This document shows, in pieces, positions 24,310 to 36,423 of a stretch of DNA of 64,000 nt (positions are counted from its first letter, which is position 1; the number at the start of each line of letters is the position of its first letter). The stretch covers positions 9,015,501-9,079,500 of the forward strand of contig JAPTOF010000020.1 in the NCBI GenBank assembly GCA_028554755.1, read 5' to 3'. Below the pieces are notes generated by a model. That model did no database searches, was not told the origin of the DNA, and worked only from the letters and a program-made list of their open reading frames with translations. Origin of the DNA: Cordia subcordata (lineage: Eukaryota > Streptophyta > Magnoliopsida > Boraginales > Cordiaceae). A program made the position numbers and the translations under genes.

Positions 24310-25858
24310 AAATTTTTATAAGAAAGGAATTTATGGTATTTTTCCTGCAAAGAATTGCTTTTGCACGACAAAGAAAAAAGTTTCCTAAGATTCGATAAGA
24401 ACGATACCAAGAGATAGACATTTATATATATATATAGAGAGAGAGAGAGAATGGATAATATTTTTTTGGCAAAGAGGACCGATTTATGTATTATAGGTGT
24501 CATTGATTGTTTAAAGTGAAAACATCACATTTTGCGTACATGAAAAATATGTATAGATCAAATGGTAAAAGGGCAAATATGTCTCTTTAATGAGAAAGGG
24601 TTAAACATTCAACTTTGACGGAAGGATATCAAAATAATTCTAGCATGAAGAGTGTTTTATGCCTTGAAAGATAATAGCAAAATTGTTTGTGGAGCTCCAT
24701 AAAAACCAAGCAAATAATACACACGTAATGAATATCGGTAAATTTTAGTCTTGGGAGGAAAGAGCTCTGGTGCTTTTTGTTTAGTATATAGTACAAATAG
24801 ATAAATAGCAAAATGTAGTACCCTAGTCATCATTACAATGCATGTAACACATATTGGAGGGGAGATAGACTTTATTAGAAACAAAAAAAAAAAAAAAGTT
24901 TGGATAAATATTAAAAAGGTAAATGTAATAAATGTAAAAAAAAAAAAAATGAAGCTTTATATTTATGAGAGATTCAAATATTTTTACTTATATTTAGAAT
25001 TAATTAACGTATACGTAATGATCTATTTGGTATGATGGAATAGTATGAAAAGTAAAGGTTATTCAAGACATAATATAATTTAAGACATATACGCATCAAA
25101 TAATTACTTTTTCCTTGTATTTGCTTATAACCATAAAAGTAAACCAAATACATATTTCATTTTATGTGTTCAAGAAACTATATTTACAATCTAGTATGGA
25201 ATGAAAATCAATTTCATTTTATTCTTGGGGTTGACATAAGTTTTTTTTGGTCAATGATTTGACATAAGTTCGAGTTTATGCATTACAAATTTATTTTTTT
25301 GGTACAATTTTAAAATAGTATGACCAGTACTATATAATAAATTTATAATTATTGTAAAAAGCAAATGGCTATTATCTAGTAAAACAATATTAATATATTG
25401 CTTCACAGTTCAAATTGATAAAAAACTAAATGTCTAAGAGGAATTTGAGTAGTAATTTTTATAATATTAACATAAACTAATATATTTTTTACAATCTTGT
25501 GATAATCAATAATACACATACTTACTTATTTTATCTTTTTATTTTATTTTAATACCATATTTTGATTTATTACTTTTTACCATAATTGAGAGAAATTAGT
25601 TAACTAACAAGAAGAAACATATCTTTTAACTAGAAAAGAGTTAAGCATGTAAGGGACATATATATTTATTATTTTCAAAATTTCAACTTCTTATTTAATT
25701 TTTTAACTTTTAATTTTTAATTTTTTTTAACTCAGTTGAAGAAGGTAGGTTTTGAACTGAAATAAAAAATTAAGAATTTGGGGAGGGTAGATGGAGAATA
25801 AGTTGTTTTTGTATTTTTCTTACTTCATGCTGAAAAACTTATTTCTTGGCGAGATAAA
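24310..25858. other. AT-rich intergenic DNA with simple repeats
   Basis: A short (TA)n(GA)n tract lies at about 24421-24450 and A-runs at 24881-24897 and 24937-24950. The stretch 24565-24640 (AAAAGGGCAAATATGTC and following) resembles the arm of a Mutator-like palindrome but I found no partner. Otherwise nothing. Confidence 0.45.
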
Positions 25859-26092
25859 GGGCCTATATGGATTTATCTGTTTTTTAAAAGAAAAAGTACT
25901 TTTTTTCCCTCATAAAAAGTAATTTTTTTTTTACAATAGCTATTTAGTTTGACTTCTGAAAAAACTAAAACTTTGAAAAGAAGTTCAAATAGAGTTTTAT
26001 TTTAAAAGCCAAAACTTTTAACTTCTCAAAAGAATACTTAATTTTTAATAGATGTTCAAGAAAAGTTTTTAAAAAAGTCAATCTACAAACCC
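25859..26092. mobile_element. Tourist-like MITE, copy 2, diverged
   Basis: The left end GGGCCTATATGGATTTATC and the right end GGGTTTGTAGATTGACTTT (opposite strand) are inverted. Between them lie AAAGTACTTTTTTTCC and CCAAAACTTTTAACTTCTC boxes shared with the other copies. A target duplication is not clear. A further partial copy (GGGCCCATTTGGATTATTTTT) starts at about 26636 and has no recognisable second end. Confidence 0.6.
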
Positions 26093-26868
26093 AAAAAATA
26101 GGTTCTCAAACTTTTTATTGGAAAAAGTATTTCCGGCTCTCCAATTCTTTTTTGCTAAATTGAACTAAAGAAAGAAAATTAAAATTTGAAATAAATATTT
26201 ATTTTCGCGTCATTCTAATGTACCAAATGATTTCCAAAGTTTATAATGCGAACCTGTCGACAATAAACTTGAAGTTTATATTAACAATAGAAATATAGAT
26301 AAGAGTACAGGGACATAAAAAATATACAACATCTGAAAAAAAAAAATTTGCACATAAACAAATATGACTCGAGAAAAATTAGTACAAATTCTAACAAAAA
26401 AAAAAAAAAGAACCCATCATAATCACACAAGTGAACCACTCGATCAACCAAATTGCATGTGAGTATTAAAATCAACTGTTGAACTCATAGATTTAATTTT
26501 AGAAACAAGTGCTTTTCTAAATTTTCTAAAAAGGATTTAATCAAATTTATAAATTCGTCTTGGACAACAAAACCGCCCACTCAACCAAATTGCCACATGA
26601 GGCTTGCAAATTAACGGTCAAGTTCATACAATTAGGGCCCATTTGGATTATTTTTCTTATAAATAAAAAACTCCAACTTAAAAACATAATTTAAAAAAAA
26701 AATTATAAAAATACATTTCTAAAGTCTTAACGGGGACTTTTAACTTTTTTTCCCCCTAAAAATAATTTAATTATACAAAATCGTTCACACAGCATATCTT
26801 AGATTTAACGCTACTTTATTTCACACACACACACACACGCACGCACATTACGCCGGTGAGAGCTAGGG

Positions 26869-26877
26869 CTAGGGTTT
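26869..26877 (+). promoter_or_regulatory. telo-box upstream of the cysteinyl-tRNA synthetase
   Basis: CTAGGGTTT, the complement of the plant telo-box AAACCCTA, lies 43 bases before the start codon, next to a second AGGGCTAGGG word and an upstream (CA)n tract (26822-26840). Telo-boxes are enriched in the leaders and promoters of plant translation-machinery genes, which fits this gene. Binding is not shown here. Confidence 0.6.
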
Positions 26878-26919
26878 GGGTTTAATCTGCAGGGCCAATT
26901 GTGATCAGATCAATCGAAA

Positions 26920-29900
26920 ATGGGGAAGAAGAAGCCTGAGCTGCAAGTGTACAGTACCATGACGAAGCAGAAGGAAGCATTCAAGCCTAAATCTCCAGGC
27001 AAGGTCGGCATGTACGTCTGTGGCGTCACCTCCTACGACCTCAGCCACATCGGCCACGCTCGCGCCTACGTCGCCTTCGATGTCCTTTATAGGTCCATCT
27101 CCATCTCTCTCCCTCTATATGTGTGTGTGCGTGTGCGCGCGAGTTTGTGTATGTACAGTGTGGATTGGTCATGTAATGTATGGAATTGTTAATTTTTGAA
27201 TTGTTTCTGGAATCGTTTATGGAAGCTTTCGAGTTGTCGTTAGTTAATTTTGCTTATTTTGATTGAACAGAAGTGTGAATCTTTGGCATAGACATGTGCG
27301 CGTGTGTTGAAAGTTATGTTGATCTGTTTGTGTTCTGCGGATTGGTGTTATGAGGCGTGTGCAATTGCAAATACGAGATTTTTCTTTGTTCTTTGTTGGA
27401 ATTTTATGTGGAAGGTTTTGAGTTGACTTGCCTTTTGTTACTTAATTTGCTTACTTGAATTGTATTGGCTGGTAATTGTTTATTGGATTTTTCATGTGGG
27501 TGATTAATAGTGAATTAGTGTAATGTTGATTGGTTGAGAGGGTAACTTGATGATAAACAGGAAATGCATATTGTGTTTATGGATACCGCTGGAAATGCTT
27601 GATCATTTGGGGGCATCAAAATACATACATCATTTCCATGAAAAGTCAGCATGTAATTTTCAATTAGACATACAAAATGCTTGATCATTTGGGGCATTTT
27701 GTATGTCTAATTGAAAATTACATGCTGACTTTTCATGGAAATGATGTATGTATTTTGATGCATTTGTTGGTCCAATGGCACACTGTTACATGCATATTGC
27801 ATATGAAAACAAGTAATAATCGTCCAAATGTAAGTTGCACATTTTGTATATAAATATTATCAAGTGACAGTAACACCTCCCATCTCTTAAAAGCCTTCTG
27901 AAAAGGGAAGTTTAGTTATTAGCTGTCAGCCCTTGTAGATGTTCCATGGGTGAGGAAATATTGCATGCAATCTTAAAATGCATTTCCTATACACAAATCC
28001 CGGTGTCCTTATTCTTGCACTGTATATTATCGGAAAATTTCCTAGTTTTCTGAAATATGCACCCTTATGCCTTGTTTTTGGGATCATTGGGATGGTTGTT
28101 CCTGATTTAACTGAAGAAAGAAGATTCCTCTAGTTGAAGAAGGAAAGTAATCACTAACTTGCCCAAGGACGGAAATTTGGGGAAAAACTTTGGGTGATGT
28201 CTTATGTTTTTACGCAGTCAATTTGACCATATAGAGTCTGACGAATATTTGTGGATTGTAATGTCACAGATACTTGAAATATCTGGGCTATGAGGTTGTT
28301 TATGTGCGGAATTTCACTGACGTCGATGACAAGGTGAGAATTTCTTAAGAAACTCTCAAGTATTCCCTTCATTATTGCGTATGAAATTGAAGTTTAGGAC
28401 TTTGGGCTTGTTTGAATTGGCTATATTCAAAAGCGCTTTTTTCTAAAATTTTTGACAGAAGTGCTTTTTGGAGAAGTTAAAATTTCTGGCTTTTGGAAAA
28501 AGCTGAAATTCAGTTTTTTCCTTTCTCTCTTTTCTTTCTTTTTTCTTGAGTTTCAACTTTTTTAAAAATCTAATCCAATTACAAAAGAGATGTATTTTTT
28601 CCCCTTTTCTTTTCTTCAATTCAGGAAAAAAGTGCTTTTCATGGGGGGAAAAAAAAAAGCCAATCCAAATAGGGCCCTTCATAAGTTTGAATTTTTGTAA
28701 ATTAATTATAGATGACATGAGTTTTAGCTCAAAGAGCTAAAATTTTTCTGCATCTTTTATCACTTAGATGTTCTTCTGATTATACTTATAAAGCTGGTTA
28801 AATATGCTTATAAGTAGCTAAAGTGCTCTTAAATAAATCTTGAGTGTTTGGTGATTGGAACAAATCTGCTTCCTTTGGTCCTTATATGCATTTTAGTTTC
28901 TATTTCCTACCTCCCACTCATATTTTGGGGTGCATATATTCGCACCTTCCCTTTAACTTTTGACCAATACAGTTGCAGTATTTCCCTTATCTGATGTGCA
29001 CTTTTGATTTGTAACCAAAAAGACTCTAACTGGCTGAAAAGCATCAAGTAATTTTTAGCACCATTTCTAAGCTAAGCTGGATATACTCAGGTTATATCTT
29101 AAACCTGAAGAATAACGCATAGTTTTGCCTCTCAATGCTTCTGCATTATTAGGTCCTCTCAATGGTCCTGCATTATTAGGTCCAAGGTCTTGTTTATTGT
29201 CAAGTAGGAATTCACGTGCTGGGTAAATTGCTTCCTGGATATTTCTAAATTATGAAATAGATAATCATTTGTTGCAAGCTCCTATAAATGCTAATCAGAA
29301 TTGAGTACTCAAAAGTGTGTGTTCATTTTAAATTTGGTGAGCTGTAGCGAAGTCTAGTTTAGACCGATTGTCCAAAGCCTTGTTTATTGTCAAGTAGGAA
29401 TTTACATGCTTTGTGAATTGTTTCCTCTATATTTCTAAATTATGACATAGATAGTCATTTGTTTCAAGCTCCTACATATGCTAATGGAGTTCAGTATTTG
29501 AAAGTATATGTTCACTTGAAATTTGGTGACCTGTAACAAAGTATAGTTCAGGCAGATGGCTTTTTCCTATATATGATCTCCCCTTCTGAGGAGAAAGACG
29601 TGCAAGAGAAGCACATAATGTTTCATAGAGTTGTCATAAGGGCCTGGTCCAAATTTAGTTGTGATTCAAATACCTAAGTGTCACTGGCTAGCTTGGTGAC
29701 CAGAATGCTACACGTATGCCCTTCAGGGCAGAAGTCTGTCCCTTTTAGTTCTGCATCTCCAACAATTGAGAAAGAAATGTGATAAATCTGTTAGTTGACA
29801 CTAGGACCTGCCATTGACATGATATCCTGTTTTTTAGTTGGTTTCGAAGTTGAGAGTCCACAAATGTGTCAAACTTGAATTTGTTTGATTGCTCAAGACC

Positions 29901-32900
29901 TAATCATATGCTATACAGAATTATATATCATTAGCTTTTATTGCTGTGGACCACTTGCTCAGAAGAGAAAATAAAATGTTGTTGTTTGTCACTATTAATT
30001 ATTGCGACTTCAAGTGGATAGACATTATGTATAGTAATATCTGTTCTCTAAGAATGTTAGTTAAATTATGGCTTAGATGTAAGTACTAGGGTCTAGAACA
30101 TCACAAGGTTGAAAGGTACAGCCAAAGTGCGTTGGACTCTGAATTATGCAGCCCTTTTTTGGAGGCGCACTAGTTCTGGAAGACTATTAAAGTATTGTAA
30201 TTCTGTTTTTTTGTTTGACCTATATACCTGCTGCAGCCGATTAATAGGAGTTGGAAAAACTGAAACTGTGTATTGTAATTTGCTAGTTGTTTAAAATCTC
30301 TCAATTTATTGTTAATTCGACTTAGAACGTTATCTTCATAAACCAATGCTTAATCTTATGGTTTCTTGTATCTGGATGTTTCAGATTATTCACCGAGCAA
30401 ATGAGCTTAAGGAGGATCCAATAGCTTTGAGTGGTCGGTTTTGCGAAGAGTTTCTCAGCGACATGGCTGATCTCCAGTGCCTTCTTCCAACTCATCAGCC
30501 ACGCGTTTCTGATCATATGGAGCAAATAAAGGAAATGATTGCTCAGGTGCCTACCCTTAATTCTCCTTTAATTTCTTGCATGTTTGAATACGGGAGAAGA
30601 AAGATAAACCGGAAGGGAAATTTCATTTAGACTTTGTATCTTTTCATGGTGCTACTGAATCCTGGAGGCCTTTTCTGGAGCTTGTGCTAGCATGGTTCCT
30701 CTGACAATTGATACTTCTTCTGCATTGCACATTGGCATGGTTATGATTGTTAACAGCTAAGGTTTCGAGAAAGTTGTGCAATGCCCATGAGGAGTTACTA
30801 ATAGCTAGCTTACTTGTTGGAGGCTGTGCTTTGGCTATGCATTCTTCTTTTATTCTTGTTTGTATTAATTTGTTAATGATCTTATGTGATCATTTGCAGA
30901 TCATTAAAAATGACTGTGCTTATACACTTGACGGGGATGTCTACTTTTCTGTTGACAATTTTCCAAATTATGGGCGATTATCTGGACGGAAGCTGGAGGA
31001 TAATAGAGCGGGTGAACGAGTTGCAGTTGATTCTAGAAAGAGAAATCCTGCTGACTTTGCTTTATGGAAGGTAAAAAGAACCTTTTGAGATTCTGATAAT
31101 AATTATTTTCTCTTTGTCGGATTCCTCAAATTACTTCCACCCATCTTTTCCAGGCAGCAAAGCCTGGTGAGCCTAGCTGGGACAGCCCCTGGGGTCCTGG
31201 AAGACCCGGATGGCACATTGAATGCAGTGCCATGAGCGCTCAATATTTGACACATTCATTTGATATTCATGGTGGTGGGATGGATTTGATTTTTCCTCAT
31301 CATGAAAATGAGATAGCCCAGAGCTGTGCAGCTTGCCCTGAGAGTAACATTAGTTACTGGATACACAATGGATTTGTTACTGCAAACGATGAGAAAATGT
31401 CGAAATCACTGGGGAACTTCTTCACTATCCGTGAGGTACCTTGTGCAACTATACCTTTTTCATTAACCCTCTTTGTGAGGTGTCTCGCAGTTGTTGGTTT
31501 ATCAAATGCTGCTTCTGATCCAGTATTTTTATTTCTTTGATGAAGGTCAGCAAATTGTACCATCCACTTGCGTTGAGGTACTTTTTATTGGGAACTCACT
31601 ACCGTTCTCCTGTTAACTACTCAATATCCCAGATAGAAATAGCATCAGATGCTGTGTTCTATATATATCAGGTAAAGAACATCATAATTTTTATTTTTTT
31701 CAACCTGTAAATGTTCACATCTAACTCACATCACATCACCAGCAGAAGAAAAAAGCTTTCTTAAAGCCATTTGATTGATGTTGGTTGAAGGTGTTTGCCT
31801 TGTGCATTCTGTCCTTGCAGTTGTGTGCAAGTATTGGTCACATTTTGTGAAGCAATTATTGGTCTGTTAGACTTCCTTTCTTGAAAAGAAAAGAAAAGAG
31901 AAAATATATAATTTAGTGTTCCTTCTAAAATTGGTAATTGTTAGTTATGGTAGATATGTTTGTTCAGCCATTCACACTTAAAAATATGACCTTACAATGC
32001 CAAATCAGTATATCCCTAAAATTAGATTGCGAAACAAATTGTTGCGACACTTTAAGGCTTGATAACCTCTATACCTGATTGGAAAGATATCAGATCCCAA
32101 ATATGCAGTGTGTTTATTGGGTTTGATTCAAGTTTCACCTACTTATGAAGTTGAAAAGGTGAGGAAAAGCATTATATAGCCATGATGATATGGTATGAAG
32201 TGGGAAAGTTTGATTTGGGACAAAATGTGCATGGACACTTGTTTAGTACATGCAGTGGAAGAATATGTCACCAGTGTTTGCTGAGAAGGTGAGAAAAATA
32301 TATGGGAGTAGCATTTTGACGTAGGTAATGTGATTCTTATAGCTGGGGTAAGGACTTCCAATCCACTGTTGGTAGGTTGTTGTTTGCGGTTACTACTTAT
32401 GCCATGTAGAAGGAACCAGATAATCCATTGATCCACATAATCAACAGAAGAACACATTAGGGATTTTTTGTGGTTGATTAGAATCGATTATGTGCTGGAA
32501 AAAGGTGTGGCAGGAGTGGGACTAATTTGGATGTTTGTAATAGATGGCAGCTAGACCCAATATCTTGGCTTAGGGCTTATGTTTATATACAGTACTGCAG
32601 TTGTTTCTTTCATATTGATGGTTTGCGTTTTCGCATTAATTAAAAATACTTGCTTATATTGCCCCAAAGAGAAGGTATTGGCTGTGTTAGGGCATGGGCT
32701 TAAGAACTTGTTTTGAGTGCTGATATAAAGTGCCTGAGAATATGGAGGAAGAAGGAGAAGAAAGTTTTAGGAGTTCCATCTGTGTCTCCCTAAGATAACC
32801 TCCCAGGGAAAATAAGCAAAACGCCATATTGGGTGTACTTGGCTCTCTTAAGTTTTCTGGGGAAGGAACTTTTTCACAACCATACCCTGTTACCAGGATA

Positions 32901-34336
32901 TTACCAGGACATGAACCCAAGATCAAGTACTAAATAAGTGAGCACTTGACCATTTTGCCAAAAACTTCTTAAAATTATTATATCATATTATTCCATCAAT
33001 AAAGAATTGAAAGGTTATAGCAGTTTCTGGGTTACTGTATTTCTTAATCATTGTAGGAGATGACATAAAACTAAGAATCTAGTCAAATCAGGAAATTATT
33101 GGTTCTATTCTCCTGGAGCAAATAAACTTCCAAATAGAAATTAAATAGTATTAAATCATTAATTGATATTTTTATATTCCAAGTAAATGAACTTTCTGCA
33201 AGCTAGCAATTTATCTAAAATACCCTAGACTCCTAAAATATAAGATGAATTTAGTTAACTAATGCAGCAGCTTGTTTCAACAAGGTTGCATGTTATTTCT
33301 GTGCAAAACGAGTGAAGTTGACTCAAGAACATGCTTCATTTAAATGGCAAGTTTCCTATTTTTCTTGTGCTATGTGCTGCATCAGATGAGTTCCAATAAG
33401 TTACTTCTATTCAAGGTTTTCTACATCTTATTGCGCCAACTCTTATGTTGATAGACCTTACAAGACTGCCAAGATGCTCTGGTGGCAGTCCGAGAAGGGA
33501 CTGAAGCAAATGGTGCGAAAGCTCGTGTAAGCCCTGCTGCTCAAGAATGCATCAATAAGCTGCATAATGAGTTTGAGGCAAAATTATCTGATGATCTGCA
33601 CACACCCACTATTTTGACTGCTGCTCTTCTAGATGCCTTGAGATACATGAACAGTTCTGTTAGCCAATTCAAGGTAGGGATTAGAAAGGGTTCATGACTG
33701 CCTTCGTTTGGTGCCTTCTCTTTTTTGTTAACCAATTCATTTTTGTTTTTAATTGATAATTGCAGAAGAAGATGCAGAAGCAGCAACAGCTCGTGGTCAT
33801 GCACTCTCTGACTGAAATCGAGCAGGAAGTCAGGAGAGTGTTGGGTGTCCTGGGTTTGCTATCTAGTTCAACTTATTCTGAGGTGCTGTTGAAGTTGCTC
33901 GTTTATCTGTCTGTGTTGCTTTTTGTTTTGATAATGAACTTTTTTCCAACTGTCCTCTTTGATTGGCCAGGTTTTGCAGCAATTCAAAGATAAAGCCTTG
34001 AAAAGGGCAGGTTTGACTGAGGATGATATTTTGCAAAAAATAGAGGAAAGAGCAGAAGCAAGGAAGAACAAGGAATTTTCAAGAAGTGATCAGATTAGGA
34101 GTGATTTGAGTGCCAAAGGAATAGCACTAATGGATGTGGGAAAGGATACCATTTGGAGGCCTTGTGTGCCAGTTGAACAAGAGAAGCCTGATGTGGCAGC
34201 TCAAAAACAGGCCGCCAATTCAGTCGAACAACAGCAGCCTGTTCCACCAGTCCAACAAGAACAGCCTGCTGCCGCAGCTGCACAACCGTGTGCCACGGGT
34301 GACAAAGAACAACATGAAACTCCTATTTCAAGTTGA
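26920..34336 (+). CDS. cysteinyl-tRNA synthetase, nine exons, cytosolic type
   Basis: Charges tRNA-Cys with cysteine. Exons inferred from GT-AG borders and family homology: 26920-27092, 28270-28333, 30385-30546, 30900-31070, 31154-31435, 31546-31671, 33455-33673, 33766-33882 and 33971-34336; all joins are in frame, giving 559 residues. Class I signatures are HIGH (43-46) and EKMSKS (270-275). The zinc ligands expected from the E. coli enzyme are at Cys34, Cys214, His239 and Glu243, with the 25- and 4-residue spacing preserved. [11 protein letters not shown] and the [12 protein letters not shown] helix are family hallmarks. No transit peptide precedes the catalytic core, so the cytosolic form is likely. 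The last 50 or so residues are a Gln/Pro/Ala-rich tail not expected in the family. Introns 1, 2 and 6 are long and carry repeats (listed separately). Confidence 0.95.
27613..27761. repeat. perfect 68-bp inverted repeat in synthetase intron 1
   Basis: The left arm 27613-27680 and right arm 27694-27761 are exact reverse complements over all 68 bases, around a 13-base loop. The transcript would fold into a mismatch-free hairpin. The arms start GCATCAAAATACATAC and end in its inverse. The loop sequence with its preceding bases (AATGCTTGATCATTTGGGG) is also present directly before the left arm (about 27594-27612), so the structure includes a short direct repeat, suggesting a template-switch origin. 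No TIR-transposon flank is evident. Confidence 0.97.
28404..28677. mobile_element. Tourist-like MITE, copy 3, in synthetase intron 2
   Basis: The left end GGGCTTGTTTGAATTGGCT and the right end GGGCCCTATTTGGATTGGCT (opposite strand) are inverted, with flanks TTT and TTC in place of a clean TWA. Internal AAGCGCTTTTTTCTA and AAAGTGCTTTTC boxes match the other copies. It lies about 70 bases past the exon 2 donor and is not coding. Confidence 0.75.
29181..29559. repeat. tandem duplication of about 190 bp in intron 2
   Basis: 29181-29370 and 29371-29559 are diverged direct copies sharing CTTGTTTATTGTCAAGTAGG, then ATATTTCTAAATTATGA and CAAGCTCCTA in order. Directly upstream (about 29128-29181) a 27-base motif with CTGCATTATTAGGTC is also doubled. 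The divergence shows the duplication is old. Confidence 0.85.
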
Positions 34337-34635
34337 CAACATTCTCTCCTATTTAGATGAGATTCATGCGATTCTTCAACTTCCATGTTACTAATTAACA
34401 CTCATCAAATGTTATCATACTTGTTCAACTTGTAATATTTTAAATGTTTATCATGTCATGAGACTTCCAGCAAGATTCATGAAGTTTTGTACCTTTGGCA
34501 TCTGACTGCTTGACATGTAATAGTCAAAACTAGCAACTACAACTGATTTTATTCTTAGGGTGCGCGGTGCAGGTAAAATCGGGAAATATACTTTAGAATA
34601 CACTTCAAGGGAAGTTTGAATATGCCAGATTGTTG

Positions 34636-35095
34636 TTTGAGTTCTTGAATTGGTGTACATGGCCTGTTGAATGACTGCATGAATTTTCTTTTGCTCAAAG
34701 GCCCTCAGTTCTCGAATGCTTTGAAAATATGGTGATCAGACTGCTGTTTTCCAGTGTCCAAAATAAGCTCTTTAGATGCTTACTTATCGATGGTTTAGAG
34801 TTGAGTTTAGAATCATGGTAAACCTCCCGTTCTAAGAAAATGAAGTAGGTTCACTTAATTGTTCTCTTAATCCTTTTTTTTTTTTGGTTTTTCTCCCTCC
34901 TTAATTTAATCAAGAAGAGGAGCCGCAAGAACTGAAATATCGTGAATGACCAGAAAATATTAGGAGCTAAAGTTCGTGAAGGGCAGTTTGAGGGACCATC
35001 ATGTTTAGTTCCTTGGCATTGTGGTCGAGAATGAGCCAGGAAAGAGACTGAGGTGGTCTTTTTTGTTTCATATGAATACAAGATCAATTCACATT
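34636..35095. repeat. left border of the receptor-kinase tandem units
   Basis: A non-coding block starting about 300 bases after the synthetase stop codon. It recurs at about 63294-63775: TGGCCTGTTGAATGACTGCA, CTTTTGCTCAAAGGCCCTC, ATATGGTGATCAGACT and AAGCTCTTTAGATGCT appear in the same order in both. It marks the start of unit A here and of a third unit at the right edge. Confidence 0.85.
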
Positions 35096-35470
35096 TAACT
35101 TCTCTTCAAACAAGTTTGTGCATAAATTTTACACCAAAAATTCCATTCCTATTGATTTAGGTAAAATCCAAAAATAATAATAATAATAAATATTTCCACC
35201 CCATATTTACCCAACATTTCTAATTTCACAAATTCTTTTTCACTTTTTAATTGATCTCATGTAAAACAGTAAAAAAACAAAATTAACACATTTCAAATTT
35301 CAATTCTTACAAAGAGACATGGAAATATAAATATGTTTTCTTTGACTCCTTATGAAGTTACTTAATTTGTTAATAAATATTTATTATATATTGTAGATTT
35401 TGTATTACAATAATATTAAAAAAAGTTGGTACATATACTTCACGTGGCCTATTTTAGCTATAAGTCTTAA

Positions 35471-36025
35471 GGTGAATATAGTTTGGTTAAATTGATTAAA
35501 TCAATTCAAACCAACTTAAGTATTTGGATTAGTTTGGTTATTTTATATGGTTTAAAAATTAATAATTAGTTTCAAATAAAAATCAATTAGTTTGGTTTAA
35601 TTTAGTTTAAAATAAATTCAATACAAACCAAAATAAAATCAAACCAAACTAATCTATGTAAAACTAAAACAAATTATGTCTGTCCTTAATTTTATGTGTA
35701 TGTTAGCTAAACTTGTAATGTGACTAATAAATCGAAGTTGATATACTAATAAACTTGTAACACTAATAATAAATCAAAGTTGATCTACTAATTAATATTT
35801 TTTCCTTCAAAAGTTTTGGTAAATTTTTATTTTTTGAAAGTTTTGATAAAATTTTAATATTCTTTCTTCTAAATAGAAATCAAATAAAATAAAACCAAAT
35901 CGAACCAACTTTAAAGATTTTGGTTTAACTTAATTATTTTATATGTTTAGTTTCAAATAAAAAATAACTGATTTAATTTAATTTAAAATAGACCTAAAAC
36001 CAAATTAAATTAAACCATATTCACC
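35471..36025. mobile_element. TIR element in the unit A upstream region
   Basis: Ends GGTGAATATAGTTTGGTT and, inverted, GGTGAATATGGTTTAATTT. The body is a patchwork of AACCAAACC-type and TTTAAAATAAA words repeated on both strands. The same element is at 53949-54434, so it predates the duplication. I could not define the target duplication. The flanking 35096-35470 is AT-rich DNA that is also shared with unit B (53590-53948). Confidence 0.6.
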
Positions 36026-36120
36026 CCAAGTAAGCCTTTCTTTCAAGTGTTTTAATTCCTCTTCCTATATTATTCTTCTGTTCTTTTCCTGTAGTGCTAC
36101 TAAGTTCATAGTAATATTAC

Positions 36121-36262
36121 CATGACTCTTTCTTCCTCTTTATTGTCCTTTGTTCTGATCTTTCTCTTCCTTCGTGGGGAGAAAAAATTCGAGACTAAAT
36201 GCTTTAGATGTGATGCTAAATTTTCCACGTGGCCCCCACTTGTGAAAGCTGTATGCTAAGTC
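36121..36262 (+). pseudogene. truncated ectodomain start with G-box, unit A
   Basis: ATG 36121 opens MTLSSSLLSFVLIFLFLRGE, a signal-peptide-like stretch, then CFRCDAKFSTWPPL and a stop near 36258. It resembles the start of the intact ectodomain downstream, so it is probably a third, broken first exon. It contains TCCACGTGGC, a perfect G-box (CACGTG). Just after it come two GTCAA W-box cores (about 36281 and 36302). These sites now lie upstream of the next copy and may serve as promoter elements (inference). Confidence 0.5.
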
Positions 36263-36423
36263 TTTGCAAAGACTTCCAAGTCAACTTTCGTTTTGTGAGC
36301 TAAGTCAACGTCAAGAGACAAACGTATGGTATGGTTCACAGCATTTGATAATTCATACGCGGTTCATATATCTTATTGCTGCTTTTTCATTCTCTCTTAT
36401 GCAGAACAGGGGAGTTTGAGTAA

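Noticed and set aside
24565..24640. An arm of a Mutator-like palindrome (AAAAGGGCAAATATGTC)
   Set aside because: I could not find the inverted partner or a nine-base duplication near it.
27515..27697. A 60-codon minus-strand frame in synthetase intron 1
   Set aside because: It overlaps the perfect inverted repeat; both arms produce mirrored frames, and nothing suggests coding.
31671..33455. Extra exons in the 1.8-kb synthetase intron 6
   Set aside because: The protein joins YIYQ to TLQDCQDAL directly as in other plant enzymes, so no residues are missing.
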